From: Luoshenia tenuis
GTDB lineage: Bacteria; Bacillota; Clostridia; Christensenellales; GCA-900066905
Direction of reading: 5' to 3'
DNA length: 64,000 bases
Assembly (NCBI RefSeq): GCF_014384745.1
Contig: NZ_JACRSO010000003.1
Span: 186,001 to 250,000, forward strand
Shown: one piece after another, positions 19,082-27,420 of the stretch
Layout of the letters: each line of letters starts with the position of its first letter
How positions within the stretch are numbered: position 1 is the first letter of the stretch
Made by a program: the position numbers and the translations under genes
Notes under the pieces: generated by a model
The model's input: the letters and a program-made list of their open reading frames with translations, nothing else
Told to the model about the DNA's origin: nothing
Database searches by the model: none

Positions 19082-20422
19082 TTAGCCTTGCCAATCCCTG
19101 GCCAGATCCATAAACCGGGTATATTGCCCCTGCCAAAGCAGTTTGACCGTACCGGTGGGGCCGTTACGCTGTTTGGCGATGATCAACTCGGCAATATTGC
19201 GGTCCTCCGATTCGGCGTTGTAGTATTCGTCCCGATAAAGGAACATGACCACGTCCGCATCCTGCTCAATGGCGCCGGATTCGCGCAGGTCGCTGAGCAT
19301 GGGGCGGTGATCCTGCCGGGCCTCAGGCGCGCGGGAGAGCTGGCTCAGCGCGATGACGGGCACCTCCAGCTCACGGGCCATCTGCTTTAAGGAACGGGAA
19401 ATGGCCGAGATCTCCTGCTGCCGGCTCTCCGCGCCGCTGCCGCTCATGAGCTGCAGATAGTCGATCACCACCAGCGAAAGGCCTTTTTCCAGCTTGAGGC
19501 GGCGGCATTTTGAGCGCATTTCCAGTACCGTGATGCCGGGCGTATCGTCGATATAGATGGGCGCCTGCGACAGCGGAGCCATGGCCAGGGTAAGCTTTTG
19601 CCAGTCCTCGTCGGTCAGGTCGCCTGTACGCACCTTTTGCAGCTCTACCAGCGCCTCCGCGCACAATAGGCGGTTGACCAGCTGATCGCGCGACATCTCA
19701 AGGGAGAATACCGCCACGGTCTCATGATTTTTGACTGCGGCGTTCTGCACGATATTCATGGCGTAACTGGTCTTACCCATGGAGGGGCGCGCGGCGATCA
19801 GGATCAGTTCAGCCGGGTGCATGCCGCTGGTCTTGTAATCGATATCCGCAAAACCGGTAGGCACGCCGGTAATGCGGTTTTTGTGCGAGTAGATATCCTC
19901 GATCTGGGCCAGGCTCTCCAGCAGTGTGGGCTTGATGTGCACCAGCGCGTTGGCCGTGCGGCCCAGTGATAGGTCAAAGATCTGCTTTTCGGCAAACTCC
20001 ATCACGCCCTGTGCGGGGCCGCTGGCCTCATAAGCCTGCTGCGAGATATCGCCGGAGGCCTTGATCAGCCGGCGCATCAGCGAATGATCCGCGATGATCT
20101 CCACATAGGAGCGGACGTTGGCCGTTGAGGGCACAAAGCGGCTGAGCTCTGTGATGTACTCAAGCCCCCCTACCCCCTCGACAGAGCCGCGGCGATAAAG
20201 CTCGTCCACCACCGTTACCAGGTCTACCGGTTGGCCGGCCTCGTAAAGCGCGGCCATGGCGCGGAAGATCTCCTGGTGCTGGGGCCGGTAAAAGTCCTCG
20301 TCCTTCAGGCGTTCCAGCGCGATGGCGACCGACTCGGCATCCAGCAGCATACAGCCCAGAACGGACTGTTCAGCTTCCGCGTTATGGGGCGGCAACCTGC
20401 CACCGGTTCGCTCCTGCGCCAT
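19082..20422 (-). CDS. dnaB: Replicative DNA helicase DnaB
   Basis: A 446-residue hexameric 5'-3' helicase that drives the replication fork. The N-terminal helical domain (PHNAEAEQSVLGCMLLD, residues 12-110) and a RecA-like C-terminal domain are complete. Walker A is ARPSMGKTS near residue 210, Walker B VVIDYLQLM near 325, and LSQLSRAPE (H3) and the DLRESGAIEQDAD block follow. No intein. It is the last gene of a rplI-ldh-dnaB unit; ldh lies 25 bp upstream. The rplI-dnaB link is conserved in Bacillota. Confidence 0.97.
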   Translation of the reverse strand: MAQERTGGRLPPHNAEAEQSVLGCMLLDAESVAIALERLKDEDFYRPQHQEIFRAMAALYEAGQPVDLVTVVDELYRRGSVEGVGGLEYITELSRFVPSTANVRSYVEIIADHSLMRRLIKASGDISQQAYEASGPAQGVMEFAEKQIFDLSLGRTANALVHIKPTLLESLAQIEDIYSHKNRITGVPTGFADIDYKTSGMHPAELILIAARPSMGKTSYAMNIVQNAAVKNHETVAVFSLEMSRDQLVNRLLCAEALVELQKVRTGDLTDEDWQKLTLAMAPLSQAPIYIDDTPGITVLEMRSKCRRLKLEKGLSLVVIDYLQLMSGSGAESRQQEISAISRSLKQMARELEVPVIALSQLSRAPEARQDHRPMLSDLRESGAIEQDADVVMFLYRDEYYNAESEDRNIAELIIAKQRNGPTGTVKLLWQGQYTRFMDLARDWQG

Positions 20423-20447
20423 GGGGTCAGCCTCCTTATGGTTAAGA

Positions 20448-21410
20448 TTACAAGTTCAATTCATCAAGCGCTGCGCGCAGCTTATTGGCCGATGCGTGCA
20501 GCAGCAGCATTTCCTCTCCGCTTAAGGCAACGGGCAGCACGCGCTCTACACCGCCTTTGCCCACCACGCAGGGCAAAGACAAAGATACGTCCGGCAGGTC
20601 CAGATAGCCCTGCACATGGGTCGAAACGGTGAGCACGGCCTTTTCGTCGCGCAAAATAGCCTCGGCGATCCGTCGCACGGCCAGCGCCACGGCATAATAG
20701 GTGGCCCCTTTGCGGGAGATCACGTTGTACGCCGCGTCGCGCACATCCTGGTAGATCTCACTGCGCACCACATCGCTTAAGTGCCGGTCGCACGCGCCGC
20801 ACTGGTGGCAAAAATCCATCAGGTCCATGCCGGCTACCGAGGTCAGCGTCCAGGCGGCAAACTCGCTATCCCCATGCTCACCTAAGATATAACCGTGGAT
20901 ATTGCGCGGGTCGATGCCGGTATGCTGGCTCAAAAGCAGGCGGTACCGGGAGGTATCCAGCACTGTGCCCGAGCCGATGACCCGCCCGGAGGGCAGATGA
21001 TCCAGCATGATCGCGCTGATGTGGGTGAGCAGATCCACCGGATTGGCCACGATCAAAAAGACCGCGTCCGGGCACTGCTCTTCCAGGATCGGGATGATCT
21101 GGCGGTAGATGGCCATGTTGCGGTTCATCAGATCCAGCCGGGTCTCGCCCTCTTTTTGGTTGACGCCCGCGGCCAAGATGACCAGCGCCGCGCCGGCGCA
21201 ATCCTCATAATCTCCGCTGCGCACCTGCACCGGCGGCATAAAGGCCGCGCCGTGGGCGATGTCCATGGCTTCCCCTTCGGCCCGGGCCTTGTTGACATCC
21301 ACTAAAACCAACTCTGAAGCCAGGCCGGAATCCGCCAGGGTAAAGGCGCAGGTGGCGCCCACAAGGCCTGTGCCGACGATGGCGATCTTATCATGCTGTA
21401 AAACGCTCAT
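20448..21410 (-). CDS. ldh: L-lactate dehydrogenase
   Basis: A 320-residue NAD-dependent dehydrogenase that reduces pyruvate to L-lactate. The Rossmann motif is VGTGLVGAT. Gln85 in GVNQKEGETR marks lactate specificity (malate dehydrogenases have Arg there); R91 of the mobile loop, R155 (LDTSRYR) and the catalytic His179 (GEHGDSE) are all in place. AAGGA precedes the ATG. Its position between rplI and dnaB, only 71 and 25 bp from them, is unusual and suggests co-transcription with replication/translation genes. A GC-rich hairpin (GGCCG CAGC GGCC) sits in the rplI-ldh gap. Confidence 0.93.
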   Translation of the reverse strand: MSVLQHDKIAIVGTGLVGATCAFTLADSGLASELVLVDVNKARAEGEAMDIAHGAAFMPPVQVRSGDYEDCAGAALVILAAGVNQKEGETRLDLMNRNMAIYRQIIPILEEQCPDAVFLIVANPVDLLTHISAIMLDHLPSGRVIGSGTVLDTSRYRLLLSQHTGIDPRNIHGYILGEHGDSEFAAWTLTSVAGMDLMDFCHQCGACDRHLSDVVRSEIYQDVRDAAYNVISRKGATYYAVALAVRRIAEAILRDEKAVLTVSTHVQGYLDLPDVSLSLPCVVGKGGVERVLPVALSGEEMLLLHASANKLRAALDELNL

Positions 21411-21481
21411 GGCAAATCCTTCTTTCTTGTTGCCGGCCGCTGCGGCCGCCCTTTACCATAGCTTATCCGGGTTGCAGGCGC

Positions 21482-21928
21482 TTATTCGCCCACCACGTCT
21501 ACCAGAATGTTAAAGGTGATCTCGGGATAGTAGCGCACCAATACCTGCACGCTGCCCAGCGCGCGGATGGGCTCGGCCAGCTCGACCTTGCGCCGGTCCA
21601 CCTCCATGCCCAATTGCTGCTGCATAGCCTGCGCGATCTCCTTGGCGGTGATGGAACCAAACAGGCGTCCATCCTTGCCGACGCGGGCGGCGATCTTCAC
21701 GCGCTTGCCCTCCATCTTTTGGGCCAGCGCCTGCGCATCCTGCTTTTCCTGCTGCTTGCGGTGGGCCTGCGCATCCTGCTTTAAGCGGATGCTGTTGAGC
21801 TGGGCCGCGGTGGCTTCTACCGCCAGCTTGCGCGGGAAAAGAAAATTGCGGGCGTACCCTTCGGAAACCTCGGCCACCTCGTTCTTTTTACCGGTGCCCT
21901 TCACGTCCGCTAATAAAATAACCTTCAT
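21482..21928 (-). CDS. rplI: 50S ribosomal protein L9
   Basis: A 148-residue two-domain L9. The N-terminal rRNA-binding domain has MKVILLADVKGTGKKNEV and GYARNFLFPRKLAVEAT; a long central helix (about 40-75) and the C-terminal domain (GRLFGSITAKEIAQAMQQQ) follow. Full length. A promoter lies at 21984-22012. Confidence 0.97.
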   Translation of the reverse strand: MKVILLADVKGTGKKNEVAEVSEGYARNFLFPRKLAVEATAAQLNSIRLKQDAQAHRKQQEKQDAQALAQKMEGKRVKIAARVGKDGRLFGSITAKEIAQAMQQQLGMEVDRRKVELAEPIRALGSVQVLVRYYPEITFNILVDVVGE

Positions 21929-21983
21929 TTTTATGACCTCCCCAAACCGTTATCAAAACGGAAATTTGCTTAGAACCATAGCC

Positions 21984-22012
21984 ATTATACCACGCTTAAT
22001 GCAAGCTGACCA
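21984..22012 (-). promoter_or_regulatory. Promoter for rplI-ldh-dnaB
   Basis: TGGTCA, 17 nt, then a perfect TATAAT, about 55 bp before the rplI start. Confidence 0.6.
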
Positions 22013-22064
22013 TCGCCGGGCTTGCGTTTGGCATGGTGAATATTATACTAACGCATAACCCGAT

Positions 22065-23135
22065 TTACAAGCTGTTTAGCGGCCCGTGCCCGCCGCCGCC
22101 GCTTTTGCGGCGCAGCTCCATGATCTCACGGATGCGAAAGAGCAGGTCCGCCATGCCCAGCATCATCACCAGCGGCGAGGCAAAGATCAGCGCCAGGACC
22201 ATGATGATAAAGCGTACAGCCTTTGGCACCTTGCCGGAATAATTAAAATAGTAGCTGAGCAGAGCCAGCCCCTGCGCGCCGAAGCAGATGGTCATCAGCG
22301 CGGAGGATACCATCTGGCCGATGCTGAAGATCGCCCCGCCCAGGCAGGAACCCACAAAGGTGAGCGCCGTAAGCCCCAGCAGGCTAAAGCCCAGCCAGCG
22401 GGGCATGCGCCAGTAGCGTAGCGGAGGCAGCTTCGGGATGGGCGCGGCCCCCCAGCCCAGCGCCCGGCTCAGCAGGGAGAGGCGCGCTTTGGCGCCGGCG
22501 CGGCGCAGCGCCCAACTGGGTAGGGCGTATAGCAGCAGCCCGCCTAAGGCGCTGGCGCCGATCAGCGCAGTGGGCGCCATCAGCCCCAGAGAATTTTGGA
22601 ACAGCAGAATAAACTGCTCCATCTGGCCTTCAAACGTGGCGGCATCCAGCGGCTGGCCGGCCGCCGACAGCATCTCGTTCACCTGGGCGATGAGCAGCTG
22701 GCCGCTGCCCTCGATATTGGCCAGCACCATCTGGCGCACCACATCGGCTACCGTAGCAAAGATATCCTTGCCCGTCAGCACCGGGGTGAGCAGGATGGCG
22801 GCCATTAACCCCACCAAAACGCCGCCGCAGATGAACAGCAAACTGTCCACAGGGCCTTTGCGCCTGCCGATCATCTCGCCTGCCACCACCACGGGTAGCG
22901 CTACGGCGATCAGCGCCAGCGCGCCGGCCGGCGCGAAATCCAGGAGGGATACGGCCAGGGCGTAGATGACCAACGCCCCCAGGGCGGCGTACTGTTCACC
23001 GCGGGCGTAGAGATAGCTCAGCAGCGCCATGGGCAGTAGGATCAGCGGCGTAGCCCCGGAAAAATAAAGGGCTGCCGCGCAGAGCAACATCAGCAATATA
23101 AGGGTGAAAAAACGCTTTGCGCTGAATTTTTGCAA
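22065..23135 (-). CDS. DUF2232 (YybS-like) membrane protein
   Basis: A 356-residue integral membrane protein with about 8 hydrophobic segments; hydrophobic stretches near the N-terminus (12-100) and C-terminus (250-340) flank a soluble loop around 125-185. The family is YybS/DUF2232, found next to rplI and dnaB in Bacillota, where it usually precedes the c-di-AMP phosphodiesterase gene gdpP. Here gdpP is absent and rplI follows after 136 bp. Function is unknown; some relatives resemble energy-coupling or cell-envelope membrane proteins. The start is TTG with AAAGGAGG 9 nt upstream. Confidence 0.8.
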   Translation of the reverse strand: MQKFSAKRFFTLILLMLLCAAALYFSGATPLILLPMALLSYLYARGEQYAALGALVIYALAVSLLDFAPAGALALIAVALPVVVAGEMIGRRKGPVDSLLFICGGVLVGLMAAILLTPVLTGKDIFATVADVVRQMVLANIEGSGQLLIAQVNEMLSAAGQPLDAATFEGQMEQFILLFQNSLGLMAPTALIGASALGGLLLYALPSWALRRAGAKARLSLLSRALGWGAAPIPKLPPLRYWRMPRWLGFSLLGLTALTFVGSCLGGAIFSIGQMVSSALMTICFGAQGLALLSYYFNYSGKVPKAVRFIIMVLALIFASPLVMMLGMADLLFRIREIMELRRKSGGGGHGPLNSL

Positions 23136-23187
23136 CGAAAAAGGCCTCCTTTACCGATACCTTTGCAATAAAACATAGTTAGAGTTT

Positions 23188-23216
23188 ATTCTATCTTTAA
23201 TATAAAGCGATGTCAA
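23188..23216 (-). promoter_or_regulatory. Promoter for the DUF2232 gene
   Basis: A perfect TTGACA, 17 nt, TAGAAT, about 55 bp before the TTG start. Confidence 0.75.
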
Positions 23217-23237
23217 CACGCCAACTATCTTGATCGT

Positions 23238-23266
23238 TTGCATTGAACGGCTGCCAGTGCTAAACT
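23238..23266 (+). promoter_or_regulatory. Promoter for nudC
   Basis: TTGCAT, 17 nt, TAAACT. Its position inside the longest open frame argues that nudC starts downstream, at 23293 or 23308. Confidence 0.6.
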
Positions 23267-23307
23267 ACTGCTTAGAAGTTTTTAGTAAAGGGATGGGAAA
23301 AGAGAAC

Positions 23308-24168
23308 ATGTTCCATCATATCGCGCCGCATCGGTTTTCAAACGCATTTGCCCCGGCCTTGGCCCGGGCGCAGGATTTTATTTTACACTACAGCGCCAAG
23401 GGCGAGATTTTGCTGCTGGCCCGGGAGGGAGATTATGCGCTGCCACGGCTTTGCGACGTGGCGCCTGAAACGCTGGGGCAGCTACAATATCTTTTTGAGA
23501 TGGATGGGCAGGGCTGTTACCTATCGGCGGGGGAAACGGCGCTGCGCGTGCCGGGGGGCGGATATTACCCGGTGAACCTGCTGCGCTCCAACCTCAACCG
23601 GGATACGGCCTATGCGGGCGTTGTGGGCGCGCAGCTGAGCCGCTGGTATGGGGACAACCGGTTTTGCGGGCGCTGCGGCGCGGCCATGGCGCCCAGCCAG
23701 GGCGAGAGGGCGCTGATCTGCACCGGCTGCGGCAAAACGGTGTACCCTAAAATCTCGCCGGCCGTGATCACTGCGATCATCGATGGGGACAGGATTTTGC
23801 TGGCGCGCGGGGCGCACTACGGGGCTAAGTTCTTCTCGCTGATCGCCGGGTACGTGGAGATCGGCGAGACGCTGGAGCAGGCCGTGGCCCGGGAAACGAT
23901 GGAGGAGGTGGGCGTGCGGGTCAAAAATATCCGCTATTACGCCAACCAGCCCTGGCCGTTTTCCGATTCGCAGATGATCGGCTTTTTTGCCCAGCTGGAC
24001 GGGGACTCCACCTTGCATATCGACCCGGCGGAGATCGCCGAGGCCGCCTGGTTCGAGCGGGAAACGCTGCCGGATCATCCCTACAGCATCTCCATCGCCG
24101 GAGAGATGATGGAGGCCTATAAGCGCGGCAAAGTTTATTACCGGGGAGGGGATCTGATTGTCGATTGA
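23308..24168 (+). CDS. nudC: NADH pyrophosphatase / NAD-cap hydrolase, NudC-like
   Basis: A 286-residue Nudix hydrolase that cleaves NAD(H) to NMN and AMP; family members can remove NAD caps from RNA. The zinc ribbon uses CGRCG and CTGCG (about residues 117-137). The Nudix box is GYVEIGETLEQAVARE ... EEVGV, and the NudC signature appears as NQPWPFSDSQM (family form SQPWPFPxS). I chose the ATG at 23308, whose MFHHIAPHRFSNAF matches the usual N-terminus; the ATG at 23293 is possible and 23230 is excluded by the promoter at 23238-23266. The next gene overlaps its end by 11 nt. Confidence 0.9.
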   Translation: MFHHIAPHRFSNAFAPALARAQDFILHYSAKGEILLLAREGDYALPRLCDVAPETLGQLQYLFEMDGQGCYLSAGETALRVPGGGYYPVNLLRSNLNRDTAYAGVVGAQLSRWYGDNRFCGRCGAAMAPSQGERALICTGCGKTVYPKISPAVITAIIDGDRILLARGAHYGAKFFSLIAGYVEIGETLEQAVARETMEEVGVRVKNIRYYANQPWPFSDSQMIGFFAQLDGDSTLHIDPAEIAEAAWFERETLPDHPYSISIAGEMMEAYKRGKVYYRGGDLIVD

Positions 24169-24637
24169 AGCGGCGCGCGAGCATTTGAAAAAATGGGGCA
24201 GGGATCAGGACATCATTGAATTTGACGCATCCAGCGCCACGGTGCCGCTGGCAGCACTGGCGGTGGGCTGTGTGCCGGGGCGCATCGCCAAGACGCTTTC
24301 ATTCCAGGCGGAGGAGGGCTGCCTTTTGATCGTGGCCGCGGGGGATGCCAAGATCGACAATGCCAAGTATAAGGCGCGGTTTGGGCGCAAGGCCAAAATG
24401 CTGACCCCGGAACAGGCGCTGGAGCAGACCGGACACGCCGTAGGCGGGGTATGCCCCTTTGGTGTGGGCGCGCAGGTACAGGTATTTTTGGACATATCCC
24501 TCAAGCGCTTTGAAACGGTCTACCCGGCCTGCGGTTCGGGGAACAGCGCCATCTGCCTGACTTTGCCGGAGCTTGAGACCTACTCGGGCAGCCGGGGATG
24601 GATTGATGTATGCAAGGGTTGGCAGGAAATAGGCTGA
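24158..24637 (+). CDS. YbaK/EbsC-family aminoacyl-tRNA deacylase
   Basis: A 159-residue single-domain protein of the YbaK/ProX editing family, which removes mischarged amino acids (often Cys or Ala on tRNA-Pro) in trans. Family blocks are IAKTLSFQ, the catalytic Lys in that motif, KIDNAKYKARFG and GGVCPFGV. Start TTG at 24158 with GGGGAGGGG upstream, overlapping nudC. The exact tRNA and amino acid specificity is not readable. Confidence 0.85.
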   Translation: MSIEAAREHLKKWGRDQDIIEFDASSATVPLAALAVGCVPGRIAKTLSFQAEEGCLLIVAAGDAKIDNAKYKARFGRKAKMLTPEQALEQTGHAVGGVCPFGVGAQVQVFLDISLKRFETVYPACGSGNSAICLTLPELETYSGSRGWIDVCKGWQEIG

Positions 24638-24647
24638 TATAGCGATA

Positions 24648-24675
24648 AAAAAAGAGCCCGTAGAGGCTCTTTTTT
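24648..24675 (+). terminator. Terminator of nudC-ybaK
   Basis: An 11-bp stem AAAAAAGAGCC / GGCTCTTTTTT with a 6-nt loop. Confidence 0.85.
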
Positions 24676-24813
24676 ACTGCGCCCTTCCCTTTCCTCGGCG
24701 GGGCGCAGCCAGCGGTGCCAGCGCATCCCTTAGGATCGCTCGTTGGATCACTTCTACCGTCATTTGACTTTTGGATCGCCAGGGGCAAAGCTATTTAGAA
24801 AAGTTAATACGAG

Positions 24814-24843
24814 AAAAGCCGGGCCTTTTCGGCCCGGCTTTTT
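24814..24843 (-). terminator. Terminator after the DUF1292 gene
   Basis: A 12-bp stem AAAAGCCGGGCC / GGCCCGGCTTTT just past the DUF1292 stop, with T tracts on both strands. The about 140 bp between it and the previous terminator holds nothing I recognise. Confidence 0.8.
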
Positions 24844-24855
24844 GATCATTCCTGC

Positions 24856-25227
24856 TTAGTCGATGCTTTCTTCCTCATCCTCGGCGGCCTCTTCCAAACG
24901 CTTCTGGGCGATGGCGGCTACCGTGTCAAACAGCTCGTCGGGCACCGGCATGAACTCCTCGGTCTCCTCGCCGGTCACCACTTTCATGATGTACACGTCG
25001 CGCTCGCCGCAGCCGTCTTCACAGCCGCAAGCTTCGCCTTCGGCATGTTCATGCTCGCAGTCGCAGCCCTCGCTCAGGTCGATCAGTACGGCGTACTCCT
25101 GGCCGTCGTGGAAAAAGTAATCGATAACGTCCAGCTCAAACTCGTTGCCATCATCGTCGGTAAAGACGACGAAATCGCGCTCCTCGTTCTCCAGCTCGTT
25201 ATTGACGGGATTATTCGTATTTTCCAT
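24856..25227 (-). CDS. DUF1292 acidic protein with Cys/His-rich insert
   Basis: A 123-residue strongly acidic cytoplasmic protein of the DUF1292 family (YrzB-like), unknown function. FVVFTDDDGNEFELDVIDYF and the VIMKVV-EEFMPVPDEL blocks are typical. Between them (about residues 53-75) is an insert with five Cys and two His (CDCEHEH ... CGCEDGCGE) that could bind metal; DUF1292 proteins commonly have a short acidic loop here. A TTGCAA-17-TAAAAT promoter lies upstream and AAAGGTGG precedes the ATG. Confidence 0.82.
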   Translation of the reverse strand: MENTNNPVNNELENEERDFVVFTDDDGNEFELDVIDYFFHDGQEYAVLIDLSEGCDCEHEHAEGEACGCEDGCGERDVYIMKVVTGEETEEFMPVPDELFDTVAAIAQKRLEEAAEDEEESID

Positions 25228-25269
25228 ATTTGTGCACCACCTTTTATACTTTTTAGGTTGCTCCGGCTC

Positions 25270-25298
25270 ATTTTACCCTATTTAGAAGGGCTTTGCAA
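25270..25298 (-). promoter_or_regulatory. Promoter for the DUF1292 gene
   Basis: TTGCAA, 17 nt, TAAAAT. Confidence 0.65.
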
Positions 25299-25412
25299 GT
25301 GGATAGGTACGCGACTTTTGAGGAAATGCGGCAGCTATGGGGCGCAAGCGAGGCATAGGGATGCACGCATGCAGGAATTATTGATATTTTGAACAAAAAA
25401 GTTGGGCACCGC

Positions 25413-25441
25413 TTGTTGATTTTGCGCTGTGAGAGTACAAT
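25413..25441 (+). promoter_or_regulatory. Promoter for the 25582 epimerase
   Basis: TTGTTG, 17 nt, TACAAT. Confidence 0.55.
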
Positions 25442-25581
25442 AAACAAAAACGTTGTAAAATGCCAATATTTAAGCGATTTGTGTTTAAGGGAATATCCCT
25501 TGCATGGACTGGTTGCGCGTGAAGTTCCGCGCTGACCAAATGATTGGCCGCTTAACGGCCGCAGATTAGGAAAGAAGGTAG

Positions 25582-26361
25582 ATGAAAATGAAATTTGGCA
25601 TCTGTACGCCATCTAAGAATTATGAGGCGGCGGCTAAAATCGGCTATGATTTTATCGAGCTGCCGGGCACGGAGCTTGCGCTGATGTCCGCCGGGGAGTT
25701 TGCAGCCCTGCGCGCACGCGTTCAGGAGACAGGATTGCCGGTAATCAGCCTCAACGCGATCTTTACCCCGGAGCAGAAGATCCTGGGGCCGCAGCCTACG
25801 CCCTGGGCGGAGCTGTGCGCGTTTTTCGGCACGATGGTACGCCGCGCCGGGCTGCTGGGCGTCAGACAATTTGGCATCGGCGGCGGCTTTGCGCGGGATA
25901 TCCCCGAGGGGTTTGACCGGGCAGCGGCCGCGGCGCAGTATATCGCCTTTGTGCGGCTGCTCTCGGATATGGCGCAAAAGGCCGGCATTGGGGTGAGCAT
26001 CGAATACCTGCGTGCTGCCGAGACCAATTTCATCACCGATTTTGACCAGGCTAAAGCCATGCACGATGCGGTGGACCGCGCCAACGTGGGCCTGCTGGTA
26101 GACGCCTACCATAGCGCGTTTGACGTGGCGCCGGGCAATGTGCTGCGCGCTGGCGCGCGGCTGTGGCACTGCCATGTGGCCTGCCCGGAGGGGCGCTATT
26201 GGCCCCGGCGGGAGGATGGGACGGATTACGCCCCCTTCCTTAGGGCGATCGAGCAAAACGGCCGGCCGGGCCGGGTCAGCATTGAGGGTAACGCGCCGGG
26301 CGAATTTGAGCCCGCGGCCGCGGAGGCGCTGGCTGTTTTAAAGGCGGCGGCGCGGCAGTAG
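25582..26361 (+). CDS. Sugar phosphate isomerase/epimerase, TIM-barrel (AP endonuclease 2 fold)
   Basis: A 259-residue xylose-isomerase-like barrel. The four expected metal ligands are visible as Glu in VSIEYLR, Asp in LLVDAYH, His in HCHVACPEG and Glu in VSIEGNA, so it should be an active divalent-metal epimerase or isomerase of a small sugar or hydroxyacid. The substrate is unknown. The start is 25582, or two codons later at 25588, which has better spacing from GAAGG. It is monocistronic, between its own promoter and a bidirectional terminator. Confidence 0.82.
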   Translation: MKMKFGICTPSKNYEAAAKIGYDFIELPGTELALMSAGEFAALRARVQETGLPVISLNAIFTPEQKILGPQPTPWAELCAFFGTMVRRAGLLGVRQFGIGGGFARDIPEGFDRAAAAAQYIAFVRLLSDMAQKAGIGVSIEYLRAAETNFITDFDQAKAMHDAVDRANVGLLVDAYHSAFDVAPGNVLRAGARLWHCHVACPEGRYWPRREDGTDYAPFLRAIEQNGRPGRVSIEGNAPGEFEPAAAEALAVLKAAARQ

Positions 26362-26375
26362 TCATAGACGAATAG

Positions 26376-26412
26376 AAAACCACCCCGTGACCACGTGCAC
26401 GGGGTGGTTTTT
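26376..26412. terminator. Bidirectional terminator
   Basis: A stem AAAACCACCCCGTG / CACGGGGTGGTTTT between convergent genes. Confidence 0.85.
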
Positions 26413-26424
26413 ATTTAAACTGAA

Positions 26425-27372
26425 CTAAGCGCCGCCCTTTTGAGATACCGCGCAGATGGTATAAGAGGCAAAGCGCCAATCCGCCTGGGAATTCTGTAAC
26501 CTGCTATCGCAATAGGCACAGCGCGCTTGCCCCGGCCCGGCCACCGGCGCGCCGCAATGGGGGCAACGCCGTAGATTTTGGCTGGCGCGGGCAGCCGTGC
26601 GCGCCATTTTAGAGCGGATCAGCGTCCATTCATAAGTGGTGTATAGCTGCCGGGTGCGGCTACCGGCCACCACGGTGTCCCCCGTCCCCTGGGTGATATA
26701 GTCGATTGCGCGCACCTGCATCCGCACGGTCAAAATATCGTATGTCGCGTCCTGCTTGTAATCTGTGATCTCATTTGTCAGGAGGGCCGTCTGCTCGATG
26801 TGATGGGTACGATGGCGGCGGGTATCCTGCGCAATCTCCTGGCTGAAGTGTTTAAACAGCGCCTCAGTGGTCAAAGCCCGAAGGGTAGACAGGTCCTTAT
26901 CCTGCCGGGCGCGCTGTATTTGAAGGAATCTTTGTCCTGCCTGCAGCAAGAAGTCCTGCTTGGAAAACCCTGGGTCGGCCTTGCGCAGCGGCTGTATCAG
27001 CGCATCGGACAGGTGATGGGAGGGCGGCAAAGGCGCCAGGTAGTTTTCCTTTTTATACCGCTTGTACCATCCGAGAAAACGGAACACATAGTATCCGGCA
27101 AACAAGGCGATGAGGATCCACAAGATGGCTAGTGAAGCGCTGGCGTCCTCTTGCCGCACGGCCCGCGTGAGTTGTGAGAGACCGCCGCTGATGGCGTCAA
27201 TGGCAGCTCCGCTAAGACCGTCACCGGATGAACCGCTGCTAGAGTCAAAGGAAAAATCGCCTTCTCCATGGAAATTGCCTGCATCAGCTAACCCGAATGC
27301 GGGTAATATGGAGAGCAGCGCCAGGGTAAGTATCCCGATGGCGAGCAGGCGGCGCAAAGTCGGTTTTTTCAT
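26425..27372 (-). CDS. TIM44-like domain / zinc-ribbon membrane protein, paralog 4
   Basis: 315 residues. A signal peptide (1-30) is followed by ADAGNFHGEGDFSFDSSSGSSG, a Ser/Gly linker, a membrane segment (about 85-103), a TIM44-like domain (about 130-265; DPGFSKQDFLLQAGQRFLQIQ ... EQTALLTNEITDY) and a C-terminal zinc ribbon (CPHCGAPV ... CAYCDSRL). Last of four tandem paralogs. Related clostridial proteins are annotated as zinc-ribbon transport proteins, but the function is not established. It starts 48 bp after paralog 3, with a weak ribosome site. Confidence 0.75.
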   Translation of the reverse strand: MKKPTLRRLLAIGILTLALLSILPAFGLADAGNFHGEGDFSFDSSSGSSGDGLSGAAIDAISGGLSQLTRAVRQEDASASLAILWILIALFAGYYVFRFLGWYKRYKKENYLAPLPPSHHLSDALIQPLRKADPGFSKQDFLLQAGQRFLQIQRARQDKDLSTLRALTTEALFKHFSQEIAQDTRRHRTHHIEQTALLTNEITDYKQDATYDILTVRMQVRAIDYITQGTGDTVVAGSRTRQLYTTYEWTLIRSKMARTAARASQNLRRCPHCGAPVAGPGQARCAYCDSRLQNSQADWRFASYTICAVSQKGGA

Positions 27373-27420
27373 CTTAATAACCTGTATTCCTTAAAAAATA
27401 GCGGTTGGAAAGCGACGTGA

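Larger units (their letters stand above)
25228..25581. other. Divergent intergenic region between the DUF1292 and epimerase genes
   Basis: 354 bp, AT-richer than its neighbours, with one promoter for each side (25270-25298 and 25413-25441). The rightward leader is about 130 nt, with short inverted repeats (for example around AAGGGAATATCCCTT at 25490-25504) but no riboswitch class I recognise. No supported gene. Confidence 0.6.
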
